Positions 18,256 through 27,467 are shown, counted from the first letter of the stretch. The stretch is 64,000 nt of DNA from Verrucomicrobia bacterium IMCC26134 (GCA_000972765.1 CP011265.1:1736001-1800000); one strand, 5' to 3'. A program made the numbers and translations. The notes: a model not told the origin generated them from the letters alone.

Positions 18256-19065
18256 ATGAAGCCCGTTGCCCAGGTTGATTTGACGTCGCGCGAACTGGGT
18301 GGAGCGGGCAAGGCGCCGCTGGTGCTGTTGCATGGCCTGCTTGGTTCGGGTCGCAACTGGCAGACCGCCGGGGCCGGGCTGGCGGAGGCGGCGGGCGGGA
18401 GAAATGTGTGGGCGCTGGATATGCGTAATCACGGCAAGTCGCCGTGGAGCGATGTCATGACTTATGATGCGATGGTGTCCGATGTGGTGTCCTGGCTGGA
18501 TTCGCAGGCAATGGATGCGGTTGACCTGATGGGACATAGCATGGGCGGAAAAGTGGCGATGGCGCTGGCCTGCCGTCATCCCGAGCGGGTGCGAAGCTTG
18601 GTGGTCGTGGATATAGCGCCCAAAGACTATTTGTCGCACGGGCATCGCGCGGAATTTGCGGCGATGAACGAACTCAGGTTGTCCGAGCTGCAGTCGCGAG
18701 GAGAGGCTGAGTTGAAAATGGAAGGGCGGGTTCCGGATTGGGGAATGCGAAAATTTTTGACCACCAATCTGGAACGTGGCGATGACGGTGCTTGGCGGTG
18801 GGCGGTCAACCTCCCCGTGCTCACGACGGCGTTACCGGAGATCGAGTCGAATCCTCTGGGGGATGAGGCGCAATTCAAGCGCCCGGTGCTCCTCCTGCGC
18901 GGGGGAAGGTCGCACTACGTCACCGAGGATGACGCCGGACGAATCACGGAGCATTTTCCCCGTGGTCGAGTGGAAACAATCACGGCGGCCGGGCACAATC
19001 CTCACATGGAGACCAGGGCGGAGTTTTGCGCTGCGGTCGGCTTGTTTTTGACCAGCAATTCCTGA
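18256..19065 (+). CDS. Alpha/beta-hydrolase fold esterase
   Basis: A 269-residue cytosolic hydrolase with LVLLHGLLGSGRNW (oxyanion loop), nucleophile elbow GHSMGG and a C-terminal catalytic His in AAGHNPHME. The order and the MRNHGKSPWSDVMTY stretch resemble the YbfF family of small acyl esterases. The start at 18256 was chosen for the hydrolase domain; the same frame is open further upstream through purM. It is 19 nt after purM, so it may share its transcript. Its stop directly abuts the stop of the convergent transporter gene. Substrate unknown. Confidence 0.88.
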   Translation: MKPVAQVDLTSRELGGAGKAPLVLLHGLLGSGRNWQTAGAGLAEAAGGRNVWALDMRNHGKSPWSDVMTYDAMVSDVVSWLDSQAMDAVDLMGHSMGGKVAMALACRHPERVRSLVVVDIAPKDYLSHGHRAEFAAMNELRLSELQSRGEAELKMEGRVPDWGMRKFLTTNLERGDDGAWRWAVNLPVLTTALPEIESNPLGDEAQFKRPVLLLRGGRSHYVTEDDAGRITEHFPRGRVETITAAGHNPHMETRAEFCAAVGLFLTSNS

Positions 19066-20058
19066 TCAGCGCCCAAGCAGAGCGGTGACGGTGATGTCGT
19101 AGAGAGGTATGCCGACCAGAATATTAAAAGGGAACGTAAGGGCCAGGGAGAGCGTCACGTAGATCGCCGGGTTTGCCTCGGGCAAGGCGATGCGCAGGGC
19201 GGCGGGCACGGCGATGTAGCTGGCGCTAGCGCAGAGAATCACCAGTAGCAAAGCGTCGCCATGCGGCAACCCAAGCAGCGCGGCGAGGCCGAGGCCGAGA
19301 GAGGCATTTATGAGTGGGGCGAGGAAGGCGAAGGCAATGGCACTCACTCCAACAGCGCGGAGATCGCCGAGACGTCTTGCAGCGACGATGCCCATATCGA
19401 GCAGAAAGAGCGCGAGTAGACCGGGGAAAAGGGTGTCGATAAACGGCTTCAAGGGGGCCGCGCGCACCGGGCCGCAGACGAAGCCGATGAGCAAACTTCC
19501 AAGCAGGAGAAAAACAGAGCCATTAAGCAGCGCGTCTCGACCGAGGTGGCTCCAATTAATCTTTGCAGACGCAGAAGTGGAGTCGACCGATGATACGGTG
19601 GCGAAGCGGCGGGCGAGTATGACGCCGATGATAATCGCGGGAGACTCCATAAGGGCCATGGCTGCGACCATGTGACCGGAAAAGTCCACGCCTCGCTGCG
19701 TGAGAAAACCGCAGGTGGTGATAAAAGTGACGGCACTAACCGAACCGTAGGTGGCGGCCAGACCTGCGGCATCGGCGGAGCCGAAGCGTCTGCGGAGGGC
19801 AAAGAAAGACCAGAGCGGCACTAAAACAGCAGCGGCCATGGCGGCCATCATGGTCGCGACCACTTCATAGCGCAGTCCGCTCTGGGCAAGCGACACGCCG
19901 CCCTTCATCCCGATCGCGAAGAGCAGGAACAAGGAGAGCGTCTTGGCTGCGGGGGCGGGTATTTCCAAATCGCTACGCAACAAGGTCGCTGAAAGACCCA
20001 GCAAGAAAAGCAGAATGGGAGGCGACAATAGGTTGGCGAAGAGATCGGCGATATTCAT
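19066..20058 (-). CDS. SbtA-like sodium-dependent bicarbonate transporter
   Basis: A 330-residue inner-membrane protein with about ten hydrophobic segments, matching the SbtA/DUF897 (Na_bic_trans) family: SPPILLFLLGLSATLLRSDLEIP at the start, LFLLFAIGMKGG, ATYGSVSAVTFIT and MALMESPAIIIGVILAR. Cyanobacterial members import bicarbonate with sodium; the role in heterotrophs is less clear. No sbtB-like PII partner is adjacent. It is divergent from a LysR-type regulator, 107 bp away, which probably controls it. Confidence 0.88.
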   Translation of the reverse strand: MNIADLFANLLSPPILLFLLGLSATLLRSDLEIPAPAAKTLSLFLLFAIGMKGGVSLAQSGLRYEVVATMMAAMAAAVLVPLWSFFALRRRFGSADAAGLAATYGSVSAVTFITTCGFLTQRGVDFSGHMVAAMALMESPAIIIGVILARRFATVSSVDSTSASAKINWSHLGRDALLNGSVFLLLGSLLIGFVCGPVRAAPLKPFIDTLFPGLLALFLLDMGIVAARRLGDLRAVGVSAIAFAFLAPLINASLGLGLAALLGLPHGDALLLVILCASASYIAVPAALRIALPEANPAIYVTLSLALTFPFNILVGIPLYDITVTALLGR

Positions 20059-20136
20059 GTGTGGCGGTGAAGCGATGCAGGCCGCGATGCCTGGAGATTA
20101 GGTAAAAGTTTGATTTTAGACAATTACAGGCTTTAG

Positions 20137-20147
20137 AACGAATCGTT
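20137..20147. promoter_or_regulatory. Inverted repeat in the SbtA/LysR divergent promoter
   Basis: AACGA-a-TCGTT is a perfect 5+1+5 palindrome in the 107-bp interval between the two start codons, 19 nt before the LysR gene. It is set in AT-rich DNA typical of a LysR-regulated divergent promoter. It is a candidate regulator site only. Confidence 0.4.
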
Positions 20148-20165
20148 AGATTAAATTTAACACAG

Positions 20166-21074
20166 ATGCCCTTTTTGAATTATCATCACTTGCGGTATTT
20201 CCGGGTGATCGCTCGAGAGCTGAGCCTGACCAAGGCTGCCGATAAACTGAGTCTTTCCCCGCCCGCCTTGAGCATCCAGTTGAAGCAGTTGGAAGAGAGC
20301 CTGGGGCAGGCCTTGTTTGTGCGGGAACGTGGCGGGTTGACGCTGACGGAAGCCGGACGGGTGGCGGTGGACTATGCGGAAACAATCGGCAAGGCGGGGG
20401 AGGAGCTGATGGATGTAATGCAGAATCAGGCCCATGGTCGCGGGCGGCAGGTGCTGCGAGTGGGTGCCGTGGCGACCTTGTCGCGGAATTTTCTTTTGGA
20501 GTTTTTAAGACCCGCACTGCACCGGACTGAAGTGGAGGTGGTGGTGCGCTCAGGCGGGCTCAGGGAGCTGATGGTATCGTTGCACGCGCATCAGGTGGAT
20601 ATGGTTTTATCGAATCAAGCGGCGCGACGAGATGTGGAAACCCCCTGGCACAGTCACCTCCTGGCGGAACTGCCCGTGAGTCTGGTGGGCACACTGGCGT
20701 GGAAAAAAAAGCGGCTCAAATTCCCGGAGGGTTTTGCTGACGCGCCGGTGATTTTGCCGAGTCTGGAAAGCAATACGCGGGCGGGCTTCGATCGCATGCT
20801 CGCGGCGGCAGGGGTGCGCCCCAGGGTCATCGCGGAGGTGGACGACATGGCCATGCTGCGTTTGATGGCACGAGAAGGCGAGGGGTTTGCCTTGGTGCCG
20901 CCCGTCGTGGTGCGAGACGAAATTGAACGCGGCGAATTGGTTGAGACACACCGAGTGCCGGAGTTGCGCGAGACATTTTATGCCATCACACCAAGCCGTA
21001 AATTTCCTAATCCTCTGGTCGGAGAACTAGTCGAGCGTATGGGATCGGGTGGAAAAAAGACGCCGGTGAAGTGA
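20166..21074 (+). CDS. LysR-family regulator, NhaR-like
   Basis: A 302-residue DNA-binding regulator. The winged HTH (about 5-65: YHHLRYFRVIARELSLTKAA, then LSPPALSIQLKQLEESLG and LFVRERGGLTLTEAG) is closest in pattern to NhaR, the sodium-responsive activator, rather than to CysB or CbbR types. The rest is a LysR substrate-binding domain. It is divergent from the sodium-bicarbonate transporter gene. I infer that it senses sodium, pH or carbon status and regulates that gene. Confidence 0.88.
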   Translation: MPFLNYHHLRYFRVIARELSLTKAADKLSLSPPALSIQLKQLEESLGQALFVRERGGLTLTEAGRVAVDYAETIGKAGEELMDVMQNQAHGRGRQVLRVGAVATLSRNFLLEFLRPALHRTEVEVVVRSGGLRELMVSLHAHQVDMVLSNQAARRDVETPWHSHLLAELPVSLVGTLAWKKKRLKFPEGFADAPVILPSLESNTRAGFDRMLAAAGVRPRVIAEVDDMAMLRLMAREGEGFALVPPVVVRDEIERGELVETHRVPELRETFYAITPSRKFPNPLVGELVERMGSGGKKTPVK

Positions 21075-21092
21075 CCGGCATCAATGCATGCA

Positions 21093-23582
21093 TCAGGTCG
21101 AAATTGGAGCGAGCAGCTCACGGAGATCGGTGAGCGACAGCTTGGAGTTGGCGGCATCGCTGGCCTCGAAGACGTCGGCCAGCAAACGACGCTTCGTTTC
21201 CTGCATGGCCATGACCTTCTCCTCCACCGTTCCGGTGCAGATGAGTTTATAGGACGTCACCACCTTGGTCTGGCCGATACGGTGGGCGCGGTCGGAGGCC
21301 TGCGCCTCGACGGCGGGATTCCACCACGGATCAAAGTGCACAACCGTGTCTGCCGCCGTTAGGTTGAGACCGGTGCCGCCGGCCTTGAGAGAGATCAGAA
21401 AAACCGGAATGTCCGGTGAGTTTTGGTAACGGTCCACCTCGAGCTGACGCTGTTTTTGCGGTGTGGAGCCGTCGAGGTAACAGTAGGTGAGACCTTGGTT
21501 ATCCAGCTCATCGCGGAGCAGCCCGAGCAGACTGGTGAATTGGGAAAAGACGAGCAGGCGGTGGCCGTCGTCGATCGCCTCGGCGAGCAACTCGCGGAAG
21601 GCTTCGAGTTTTGACGAGGCGGAGGCCTCGACCATGACGTCGACAAGTCGCGGGTCGCAGCAGATCTGGCGCAGGCGGAGCAGTTGGGTGAGCGTGGCCA
21701 GACGCATCGAGCCCTCGGATGCGCCGTCGCCGGCGAGGGTGTCGAGCTCCTGTTCGGATTTGCGCTGCCACTCGGTGTAGAGCGTGGTTTGCGTGGAGGT
21801 GGGCGCGCAGTAGATGACCTGTTCGATTTTGGGCGGGAGCTCGGTGGCGACGAGCGCCTTGGTGCGCCGCAGGATGTAAGGCGCGGTTTGTTTGCGCAGA
21901 CGATCGTCGTGCCAGCTGCGTTCGCCCGGCTTCAGGCCGGTGGGAGCTTTTTCGACGTAGCCCGGCAGCACGATCTCGAAGAGGGCGCGAAGATCTTCGA
22001 GCGAGTTTTCGACTGGCGTGCCGGTGAGCAGGATGCGGCTGCTGGCGTGGATGGAGCGCAGGGCGCGGGCGTTTTGAGAGCGCCGGTTTTTGACATGCTG
22101 CGCCTCGTCGGCGATGAGCACGGCGAGATCGACGCCGGCGAATAATTCCTGGTCGCGGGCCAGGGTGCCGTAAGAAGTGATGACGAGGTCCTGTTCATTC
22201 GCAGCGACACTGGCCTCGGTGAGGCGGTTCGAGCCATGGTGGACAAATACGCGCAACGATGGTGCGAAACGCGCGGCCTCGCGGCGCCAGTTTTCCACCA
22301 GGGATGCGGGACAGACTACTACTGAGGGGCGATGATCGGGGGCCTTTTTGGCCGAGGCGGGGCGGTCCAGCGAATCGACCATCGACAAGGGGTCATGAAG
22401 GGCGGCGAGAAAGGCCAGGGCCTGGGCGGTTTTTCCGAGGCCCATTTCATCGGCGAGCACCCCGCCGAGTTCGCATTGGTGGAGGTGCCACAACCACGCC
22501 ACGCCGATGTGCTGGTAGGGGCGCAGAATGGCGGTGAAGGATGCCGGCACTGGGGCGGGTTGAAGGCGCGTGAGGTCGCGCAGCGCCTCGGCGCGGCGTC
22601 GCCATCCGGCGGGTGGCTGGTAATCGGGTGCGAGCGACTCGATCAGTTCCTGCAACTCGGGGATGCGGGCCTTGCCTACGCGGAGCGTTCGACGCGCGGC
22701 CACGGCGGCTCCGGTGCCTCCAGCGAGCGCGGCCTGCGCGGAGGCGAGGCGGGCCAGGGCGGGCGGGGGGAGTAGATAGATTTTTTTGCCGTCCTCGACG
22801 TAGTTGCGTCCGGCGGCAAGGGCTTGACGAAGTTGTTCCTCGGTGGATTTACCGGCGGCGAGTCCGACCGAGACGGAGAACTCCCCTGCGGTCTCTGTTA
22901 CCTCACAGGTGACGCTGGCGGCGGCGAGACCTGCGGTATGCTTTTCGAAGTTAGGGGTAAAATCGGCGTGGTAGGTCGTTCGAAGCGCTTCGGAATGGTT
23001 GGCAAGGAAGTTGAGCACCTTATGCCGGTCGCGCAGCCACCATTTGCGAGTCGTTGGATCGAGGGCGAAGCCGCTGGAGGAAAGAAGTTCGCGGGCGGAG
23101 CCGTAGGCGGGGTGTTCACGGGAAGGTAGTGCAATGGCGAGATAGTGCTCGCTCCCGTCGACGCATAACGGCGTAAGCGGCTCATCGCGGGCTACGATGC
23201 GCGGTGACCTCATGGAGAGAGATCTTGGGCCCTCGCGCGGCGCGGGCGCGACCGGCGTGGGCACCAACGGAGTGGAGGGAGCGAGGTGTTCACTCACCCC
23301 TCGCAGACGCTGGCCCAGCCAGAGCAAGTTTTTCTGCGGCTCGGCAAGGGCTGCGAAAACCGGATGGCCGGCGAAGGCGATCACGAGCTCGCGTAACTGG
23401 GCGCGGGTGAGCTGGACGAAAGGAGGCGGCGTCGGGGCTCCGCCACAGAGTCGAGACAGGACCGCCAGGGCCGGCAACAGCGCGGGGGGGGGAGGCGTGG
23501 CAGGGTCGAACTCAATCTTTACCGGAATGGCGTCTCGTAAGGCGGCTGCGGGCAGATTTGGCGGGAGCAGAAGGCGGAGCAT
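21093..23582 (-). CDS. SNF2-family DNA-dependent ATPase/helicase
   Basis: An 829-residue protein. An N-terminal region of about 330 residues that I do not recognise precedes a SWI2/SNF2 core: DEMGLGKTAQAL (Walker A), DEAQHVKN (Walker B), LTGTPVENSLEDL, FSQFTSLLGLL, LKAGGTGLNLTAAD and ASDRAHRIGQ. Bacterial members are linked to RNA polymerase recycling (RapA) or DNA repair; this one lacks RapA-specific domains. No zinc-finger SWIM domain is seen. The frame continues only about 25 codons upstream of the ATG, without another ATG or GTG. It lies 84 nt after the SGNH hydrolase gene and may be co-transcribed. Confidence 0.92.
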   Translation of the reverse strand: MLRLLLPPNLPAAALRDAIPVKIEFDPATPPPPALLPALAVLSRLCGGAPTPPPFVQLTRAQLRELVIAFAGHPVFAALAEPQKNLLWLGQRLRGVSEHLAPSTPLVPTPVAPAPREGPRSLSMRSPRIVARDEPLTPLCVDGSEHYLAIALPSREHPAYGSARELLSSSGFALDPTTRKWWLRDRHKVLNFLANHSEALRTTYHADFTPNFEKHTAGLAAASVTCEVTETAGEFSVSVGLAAGKSTEEQLRQALAAGRNYVEDGKKIYLLPPPALARLASAQAALAGGTGAAVAARRTLRVGKARIPELQELIESLAPDYQPPAGWRRRAEALRDLTRLQPAPVPASFTAILRPYQHIGVAWLWHLHQCELGGVLADEMGLGKTAQALAFLAALHDPLSMVDSLDRPASAKKAPDHRPSVVVCPASLVENWRREAARFAPSLRVFVHHGSNRLTEASVAANEQDLVITSYGTLARDQELFAGVDLAVLIADEAQHVKNRRSQNARALRSIHASSRILLTGTPVENSLEDLRALFEIVLPGYVEKAPTGLKPGERSWHDDRLRKQTAPYILRRTKALVATELPPKIEQVIYCAPTSTQTTLYTEWQRKSEQELDTLAGDGASEGSMRLATLTQLLRLRQICCDPRLVDVMVEASASSKLEAFRELLAEAIDDGHRLLVFSQFTSLLGLLRDELDNQGLTYCYLDGSTPQKQRQLEVDRYQNSPDIPVFLISLKAGGTGLNLTAADTVVHFDPWWNPAVEAQASDRAHRIGQTKVVTSYKLICTGTVEEKVMAMQETKRRLLADVFEASDAANSKLSLTDLRELLAPIST

Positions 23583-23666
23583 CGAACCGCACAGCTTGTG
23601 GCCGATTTGCTCAGGCGGAAGCCTAAAGGCGGTGAGGTCAAAAATCCTCCGCGATTTTGCCTGCGA

Positions 23667-24407
23667 TCAAGACTTCGTGGCAGCGGAGGTGAGGGCGGGG
23701 GATTTCCATTCCTTATCCAAGACCCGGCGGAGAATCGAGGTCATTTGGGCATACCCTTTGGCGTTGAGATGAAGTTTATCCTCGATGTAACAGTCGAGCT
23801 GCGCCTCGCCACCGGGCGTTTCGAGCGCGGGATTCACATCCAAATAGGTAACGTCGGGCACAGACTCGGCGAGCTTCTTCAGGCCCCGATTGGTTTCGTC
23901 TACTTGCGAGAGGTAACCCGAGTCACGTTTTTGCGGGGCGCGTATGACAGACAGGAGAACCACGACTGCATCGGGCAGCGCAGCGCGAGTTCGGGTTAAC
24001 CATTCGGACGTGTTCTTGACGATTTCATCCGGCGGGACCTTGCCGTTCACGTCGTTACTGCCGCAATACCAGACGACGAGCGCGGCTTTGGAGCTTGGCA
24101 CGATCTGATCGAAGAAAAGGAGCTGGTCCACGGTGCGTGAGCCACCAAAAGCGCGGTTGGTGATCGGTAGGGGAGCGAAATCGACCGCTGCGGTGGTCCA
24201 GCGTTTGAATATACTGCTACCCACCATCAGAATACCGCCAGGCGAAGGCGCTGGCTCGGCAGCCAATTTGGCGACTTCTGGAGCAAATCGCTCCTCTCGA
24301 GTCTGGGCCTTTTTTTCGGCGCCCTGTAGCGCCGTTAAACCCGCAAATAGGCTGATCAGGCTAAATAAGGACAGAATGGCCAATCGGGTTTTAATGGTTA
24401 AGCGCAT
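23667..24407 (-). CDS. Exported SGNH/GDSL-type hydrolase
   Basis: A 246-residue protein from the ATG at 24407 (MRLTIKTRLAIL), chosen because it begins a good signal peptide; the frame opens eight codons earlier. SGNH blocks are present: block I MVGSSIFKRW (nucleophile Ser in GSS rather than GDS), block II NRAFGGS, block III YCGSNDV and block V DKLHLNAKGY. The family includes esterases acting on lipids, platelet-activating-factor-like substrates and acetylated sugars. It is probably periplasmic or secreted, with unknown substrate. Confidence 0.88.
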   Translation of the reverse strand: MRLTIKTRLAILSLFSLISLFAGLTALQGAEKKAQTREERFAPEVAKLAAEPAPSPGGILMVGSSIFKRWTTAAVDFAPLPITNRAFGGSRTVDQLLFFDQIVPSSKAALVVWYCGSNDVNGKVPPDEIVKNTSEWLTRTRAALPDAVVVLLSVIRAPQKRDSGYLSQVDETNRGLKKLAESVPDVTYLDVNPALETPGGEAQLDCYIEDKLHLNAKGYAQMTSILRRVLDKEWKSPALTSAATKS

Positions 24408-24905
24408 CAGGATCGGGGGCATAGTATACATTATTGATCATATGGTTTTATCAATGGTGGAGTTATCATAACTCTTGGTAAGGGGAAACGGCATGGGGCG
24501 GCCCTGATTCGATTCAGTCGATCCGGTGGGCGGAGCGGAGTGGAAGTCAGCGCTGGTGGGATGAGTGCCAGACTGACGGCTTCGCGGGGGGCGATGAGGT
24601 CGCTTTGGTAAACAGCGGCGAGTTGAGGGACCGTTGCAAACATAAGTTCCCACACATGTGACCAACCTGCCGTGAAGTTTGCGGCCAAGGAACCGATGGT
24701 TTAGACACGAAGCTCAAGGCGCAGGGATGAGAGAACTGAATAGCCTGTGTTTTTATTTTCAGATTTTTCGCGCTATTAAGTTCAATGCAGCCAGAGTCGT
24801 GAATCGCAGCTTAGCGTCGATGAAACCAGAGTCAGCGGGGGCGCAAGTCTTGACTGCGTGTTTGCTGAAGCACTTGCTGGGTCGGGTGAACCCCAAGAAG
24901 GAATT
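24408..24905. promoter_or_regulatory. Intergenic region upstream of the ornithine-lipid gene pair
   Basis: About 500 bp between divergent genes. An AT-rich patch at 24423-24475 (near tgatcatatggttttatc) probably holds the SGNH hydrolase promoter. Short open frames here do not look protein-like. A Shine-Dalgarno-like AAGGA precedes the ATG at 24906. I see no riboswitch or tRNA. Confidence 0.45.
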
Positions 24906-25661
24906 ATGAGTGCACCCGTGATTCAAATAGCAGCGCAAACGCCTGCTTACCGGTTGCGACTGGCCTCCAGCGCCGATGATTTGGCGGCTGCACAGCGCCT
25001 TCGTTATGAGGTATTTAACGTGGAAATGCATGAGGGACTGGCAAGCTCTGCAGTGACAGGCAGGGATGAGGATGAGTTCGACGCGGTTTGCGACCATTTG
25101 CTTGTGGAGGACTCCACCGGGGAGAAGGCGGTGGGCACATATCGATTGCAGACGGGTAAACGGGCGGCTGAGTCGGGTCTGGGGTTTTACAGCGCACGTG
25201 AATTTGAATTTACGCCATTTGAAGGAGTCCGTGGACAAATGATTGAACTGGGACGTGCCTGCGTGGCAGCGGAGCACCGGAATCCGGCCGTGCTGGGCTT
25301 GTTATGGCGCGGTATAGCGCAGTATTCCCATGCTTGCGGAGCGCGCTACCTGACGGGATGCAGCTCGCTCACCTCGCAGGATGAGGCGGAGGGGCTTGCG
25401 GTTTATGCAGAGCTCGAATCGCGTTATTTAGTGGACGAACCCTGGCGCACGAAGCCTCAGCCCGGCTGGCTTTGTCATCCGGCCGAGGGGCGTCAGATTG
25501 TCGGCGTAAAAGTGCCGCGGCTCATGGGCACCTACTTGATGCTCGGCGCAAAAATCTGTGGCGAACCGGCGATCGACCGCTCATTCGGCACGATAGATTT
25601 TCTGACTTGGATGGATCTCGAAGGAGCAGCGGCGAGGACCTTGAGAAAATACCTGTGTTGA
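24906..25661 (+). CDS. olsB: OlsB-like ornithine-acyl-ACP N-acyltransferase (GNAT family)
   Basis: A 251-residue acyltransferase of the hemolysin/OlsB group (acetyltransferase-like fold), predicted to attach a 3-hydroxyacyl chain from ACP to ornithine, the first step of ornithine lipid synthesis. Supporting stretches are YRLRLASSADDLAAAQRLRYEVF, MIELGRACV and YLTGCSSL. The ATG at 24906 has AAGGA upstream; an in-frame ATG at 24858 is less likely. The phospholipid-type acyltransferase gene 19 nt downstream fits OlsA, and this pairing is the main reason for the call. A general GNAT of the hemolysin family is the alternative. Confidence 0.75.
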   Translation: MSAPVIQIAAQTPAYRLRLASSADDLAAAQRLRYEVFNVEMHEGLASSAVTGRDEDEFDAVCDHLLVEDSTGEKAVGTYRLQTGKRAAESGLGFYSAREFEFTPFEGVRGQMIELGRACVAAEHRNPAVLGLLWRGIAQYSHACGARYLTGCSSLTSQDEAEGLAVYAELESRYLVDEPWRTKPQPGWLCHPAEGRQIVGVKVPRLMGTYLMLGAKICGEPAIDRSFGTIDFLTWMDLEGAAARTLRKYLC

Positions 25662-25680
25662 TAATAAAAGGCATTTTCAA

Positions 25681-26436
25681 GTGAAGCTATCTGGTATCCG
25701 TAATCGAATACGAGGCTTGGTGAGACTCGTATGGGTTTCGTTCTGTTTGCTCTGGGCGGCGGTGGATTACATGGCGCTCGGAAGACGGCGTCATGATTTG
25801 GCGGTCAAAGCCGCGTGGCTTAGCCGCACCTGTAGCAAACTCCTTCAAGCGCTGGGCGTGCGACTGGTGGAACGAGGCAAGCCCTCACCTGGCGCGGTGA
25901 TCGTGGCAAATCATGTGAGTTACATCGACATTATGGTTTTGTCGGCGCTCAGCCCGGTTGTATTTGTAGCTAAACGCGAAGTGCGGGACTGGCCCGTTTT
26001 TGGCTGGTTCGCGGCCAAGGCAGGCACCCGTTTCATCAATAGAGAACGTCGCGGGGATGTAGCTCGTATCGGCGATGAAATAGCTCCCGTTATAGCGGCG
26101 GGGGTCGGAGTGGTGCTATTCCTCGAAGGCACGACTAGTGACGGAAAAAACGTGTTTCCATTTCGAGCCTCGCTACTTGCACCGGCAATAACGGAAGGTT
26201 GGCGCTTGGTGTGCGCAGGATTGGTTTACGACGTTCCCGTTGGCCGATCGGTTGAACATGAAGTTTGCTGGTGGGGTGACATGACGCTTCCGCCTCATTT
26301 ACTCAATCTCGCCTCGCTTCCCTGGTTGGAGGCCAAGGTTGGCTGGGGCGAGTCCTTGCTCGCAGAGGGTGACCGGAAGGTTTTGGCGGAAGAACTGCGA
26401 GGCAAGGTTGTTGAACTACGCGGGCAAATCAGTTGA
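25681..26436 (+). CDS. olsA: OlsA-like lyso-ornithine lipid O-acyltransferase (PlsC family)
   Basis: A 251-residue membrane-associated acyltransferase. The HX4D catalytic motif is NHVSYIDI, the substrate motif is FLEGTTSDG, and a hydrophobic N-terminal segment (LVRLVWVSFCLLWAAVDYMA) anchors it. It belongs to the 1-acyl-glycerol-3-phosphate acyltransferase family. Because it follows the OlsB-like gene directly, its likely job is to add the second acyl chain of ornithine lipids. PlsC activity on lysophosphatidic acid is the alternative. Confidence 0.78.
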   Translation: MKLSGIRNRIRGLVRLVWVSFCLLWAAVDYMALGRRRHDLAVKAAWLSRTCSKLLQALGVRLVERGKPSPGAVIVANHVSYIDIMVLSALSPVVFVAKREVRDWPVFGWFAAKAGTRFINRERRGDVARIGDEIAPVIAAGVGVVLFLEGTTSDGKNVFPFRASLLAPAITEGWRLVCAGLVYDVPVGRSVEHEVCWWGDMTLPPHLLNLASLPWLEAKVGWGESLLAEGDRKVLAEELRGKVVELRGQIS

Positions 26437-26581
26437 TGCCCAAGGTTACAAACGGGTGAAAACATCTAGGTTATTCGCGTTTTTTTTTATTGTTGTTAGA
26501 ACTACGCTTGCCACCTGCATTCACTACACCCAAAGCTGTCAGTGATTTTACTTCCGCCACCAATTTGCCTAAATTAATCAC

Positions 26582-27412
26582 ATGAAAAATACCCTGCGTC
26601 ATATTCTCGGCGGCCTTGCAGCTGCTGCATTCGCCGCCGTCACTGTCCACGCTGCAGACCTATTGCCGGGGACTTTCTCTGCTCGTTATATCGTTCAAGA
26701 TGTAACTTACAAAGCTAATGGTAGCGGGGACTACGTTCCCCTTACGAGCGGCACCATACTCAAGCAGGGTGCGATTATCAAAACTGGAGGCGGGTCCTCT
26801 GTTGATATCGTATTCCCTACCGGAGCGATTGCCTCCGTGCGTGCGGATACCGAAATCGAGATCAGTAAGTTTGAACAAGAAGCATTCACCGGTCCGGTTC
26901 CTAATGATAAGACGGTGGATGAGCCTTCCGTTTCTAACACCAAGTTTGTTTTGCTCAGCGGAGAAGTTGTTTCCAAAGTTAAGAAATTAAAGACCTCCTC
27001 ACAATATGTGGTAGCCAGTCCGTCGGGTGCAGCTGGTGTTCGAGGAACAATTTTCAGCGTGGTCTACAATGCCGCCAAAAAGACGCTGACTGTTTCAACC
27101 GCAAAGGGAGTCGTTGACGTGATAAGTGTAGCTGACAAGGGAGGAGAGGGCGGAAAAACGAAGGCTTATGACATGCGCTCATTTTATATCTTTCAAGACG
27201 GCTCTGTCGTGGATAGTGCTAATGAAGACGAGGTTATCATTGTTTCGCCTGATGGTCACAGCAAGCGTAGTCTGGAAGGTTCCATCAAGAATCTCTTACT
27301 CGAGATTTTCGAACGCTACGATGATCGTAGAGACTCAGGGCGTAGAGACTCTGATAAGGACGATTTGATTAAAACTATTGAGCACTCACAGATCGGCGTA
27401 AGTTGCAATTAA
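26582..27412 (+). CDS. Exported FecR-domain protein
   Basis: A 276-residue protein with a signal peptide (1-24, ending VHAAD) and a FecR-like domain (about 45-185: GTILKQGAIIKTGGGSSVDI, FVLLSGEVVSKVKKL, VASPSGAAGVRGTIFSVV). The C-terminus is highly charged (ERYDDRRDSGRRDSDKDD). FecR domains classically relay signals to ECF sigma factors, but no sigma factor or transmembrane segment is present, so this is the standalone exported type. Its DNA is more AT-rich than its neighbours. It is a single gene with its own strong terminator. Confidence 0.85.
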   Translation: MKNTLRHILGGLAAAAFAAVTVHAADLLPGTFSARYIVQDVTYKANGSGDYVPLTSGTILKQGAIIKTGGGSSVDIVFPTGAIASVRADTEIEISKFEQEAFTGPVPNDKTVDEPSVSNTKFVLLSGEVVSKVKKLKTSSQYVVASPSGAAGVRGTIFSVVYNAAKKTLTVSTAKGVVDVISVADKGGEGGKTKAYDMRSFYIFQDGSVVDSANEDEVIIVSPDGHSKRSLEGSIKNLLLEIFERYDDRRDSGRRDSDKDDLIKTIEHSQIGVSCN

Positions 27413-27436
27413 TCCACCCCCATTGATTTAAACCTG

Positions 27437-27467
27437 AAAGGCCCGCCGTAAATGGCGGGCCTTTTTT
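27437..27467 (+). terminator. Intrinsic terminator after the FecR-domain gene
   Basis: AAAGGCCCGCC-gtaaat-GGCGGGCCTTT, an 11-bp perfect stem followed by a T run, 24 nt after the stop codon. It is the only structure seen in the 275-bp gap before the HAD gene. Confidence 0.93.

Noticed and set aside
24679-24909. 76-codon plus-strand frame upstream of olsB
   Set aside because: No protein-like features; it runs across the olsB start in another frame and lies in what looks like leader DNA.
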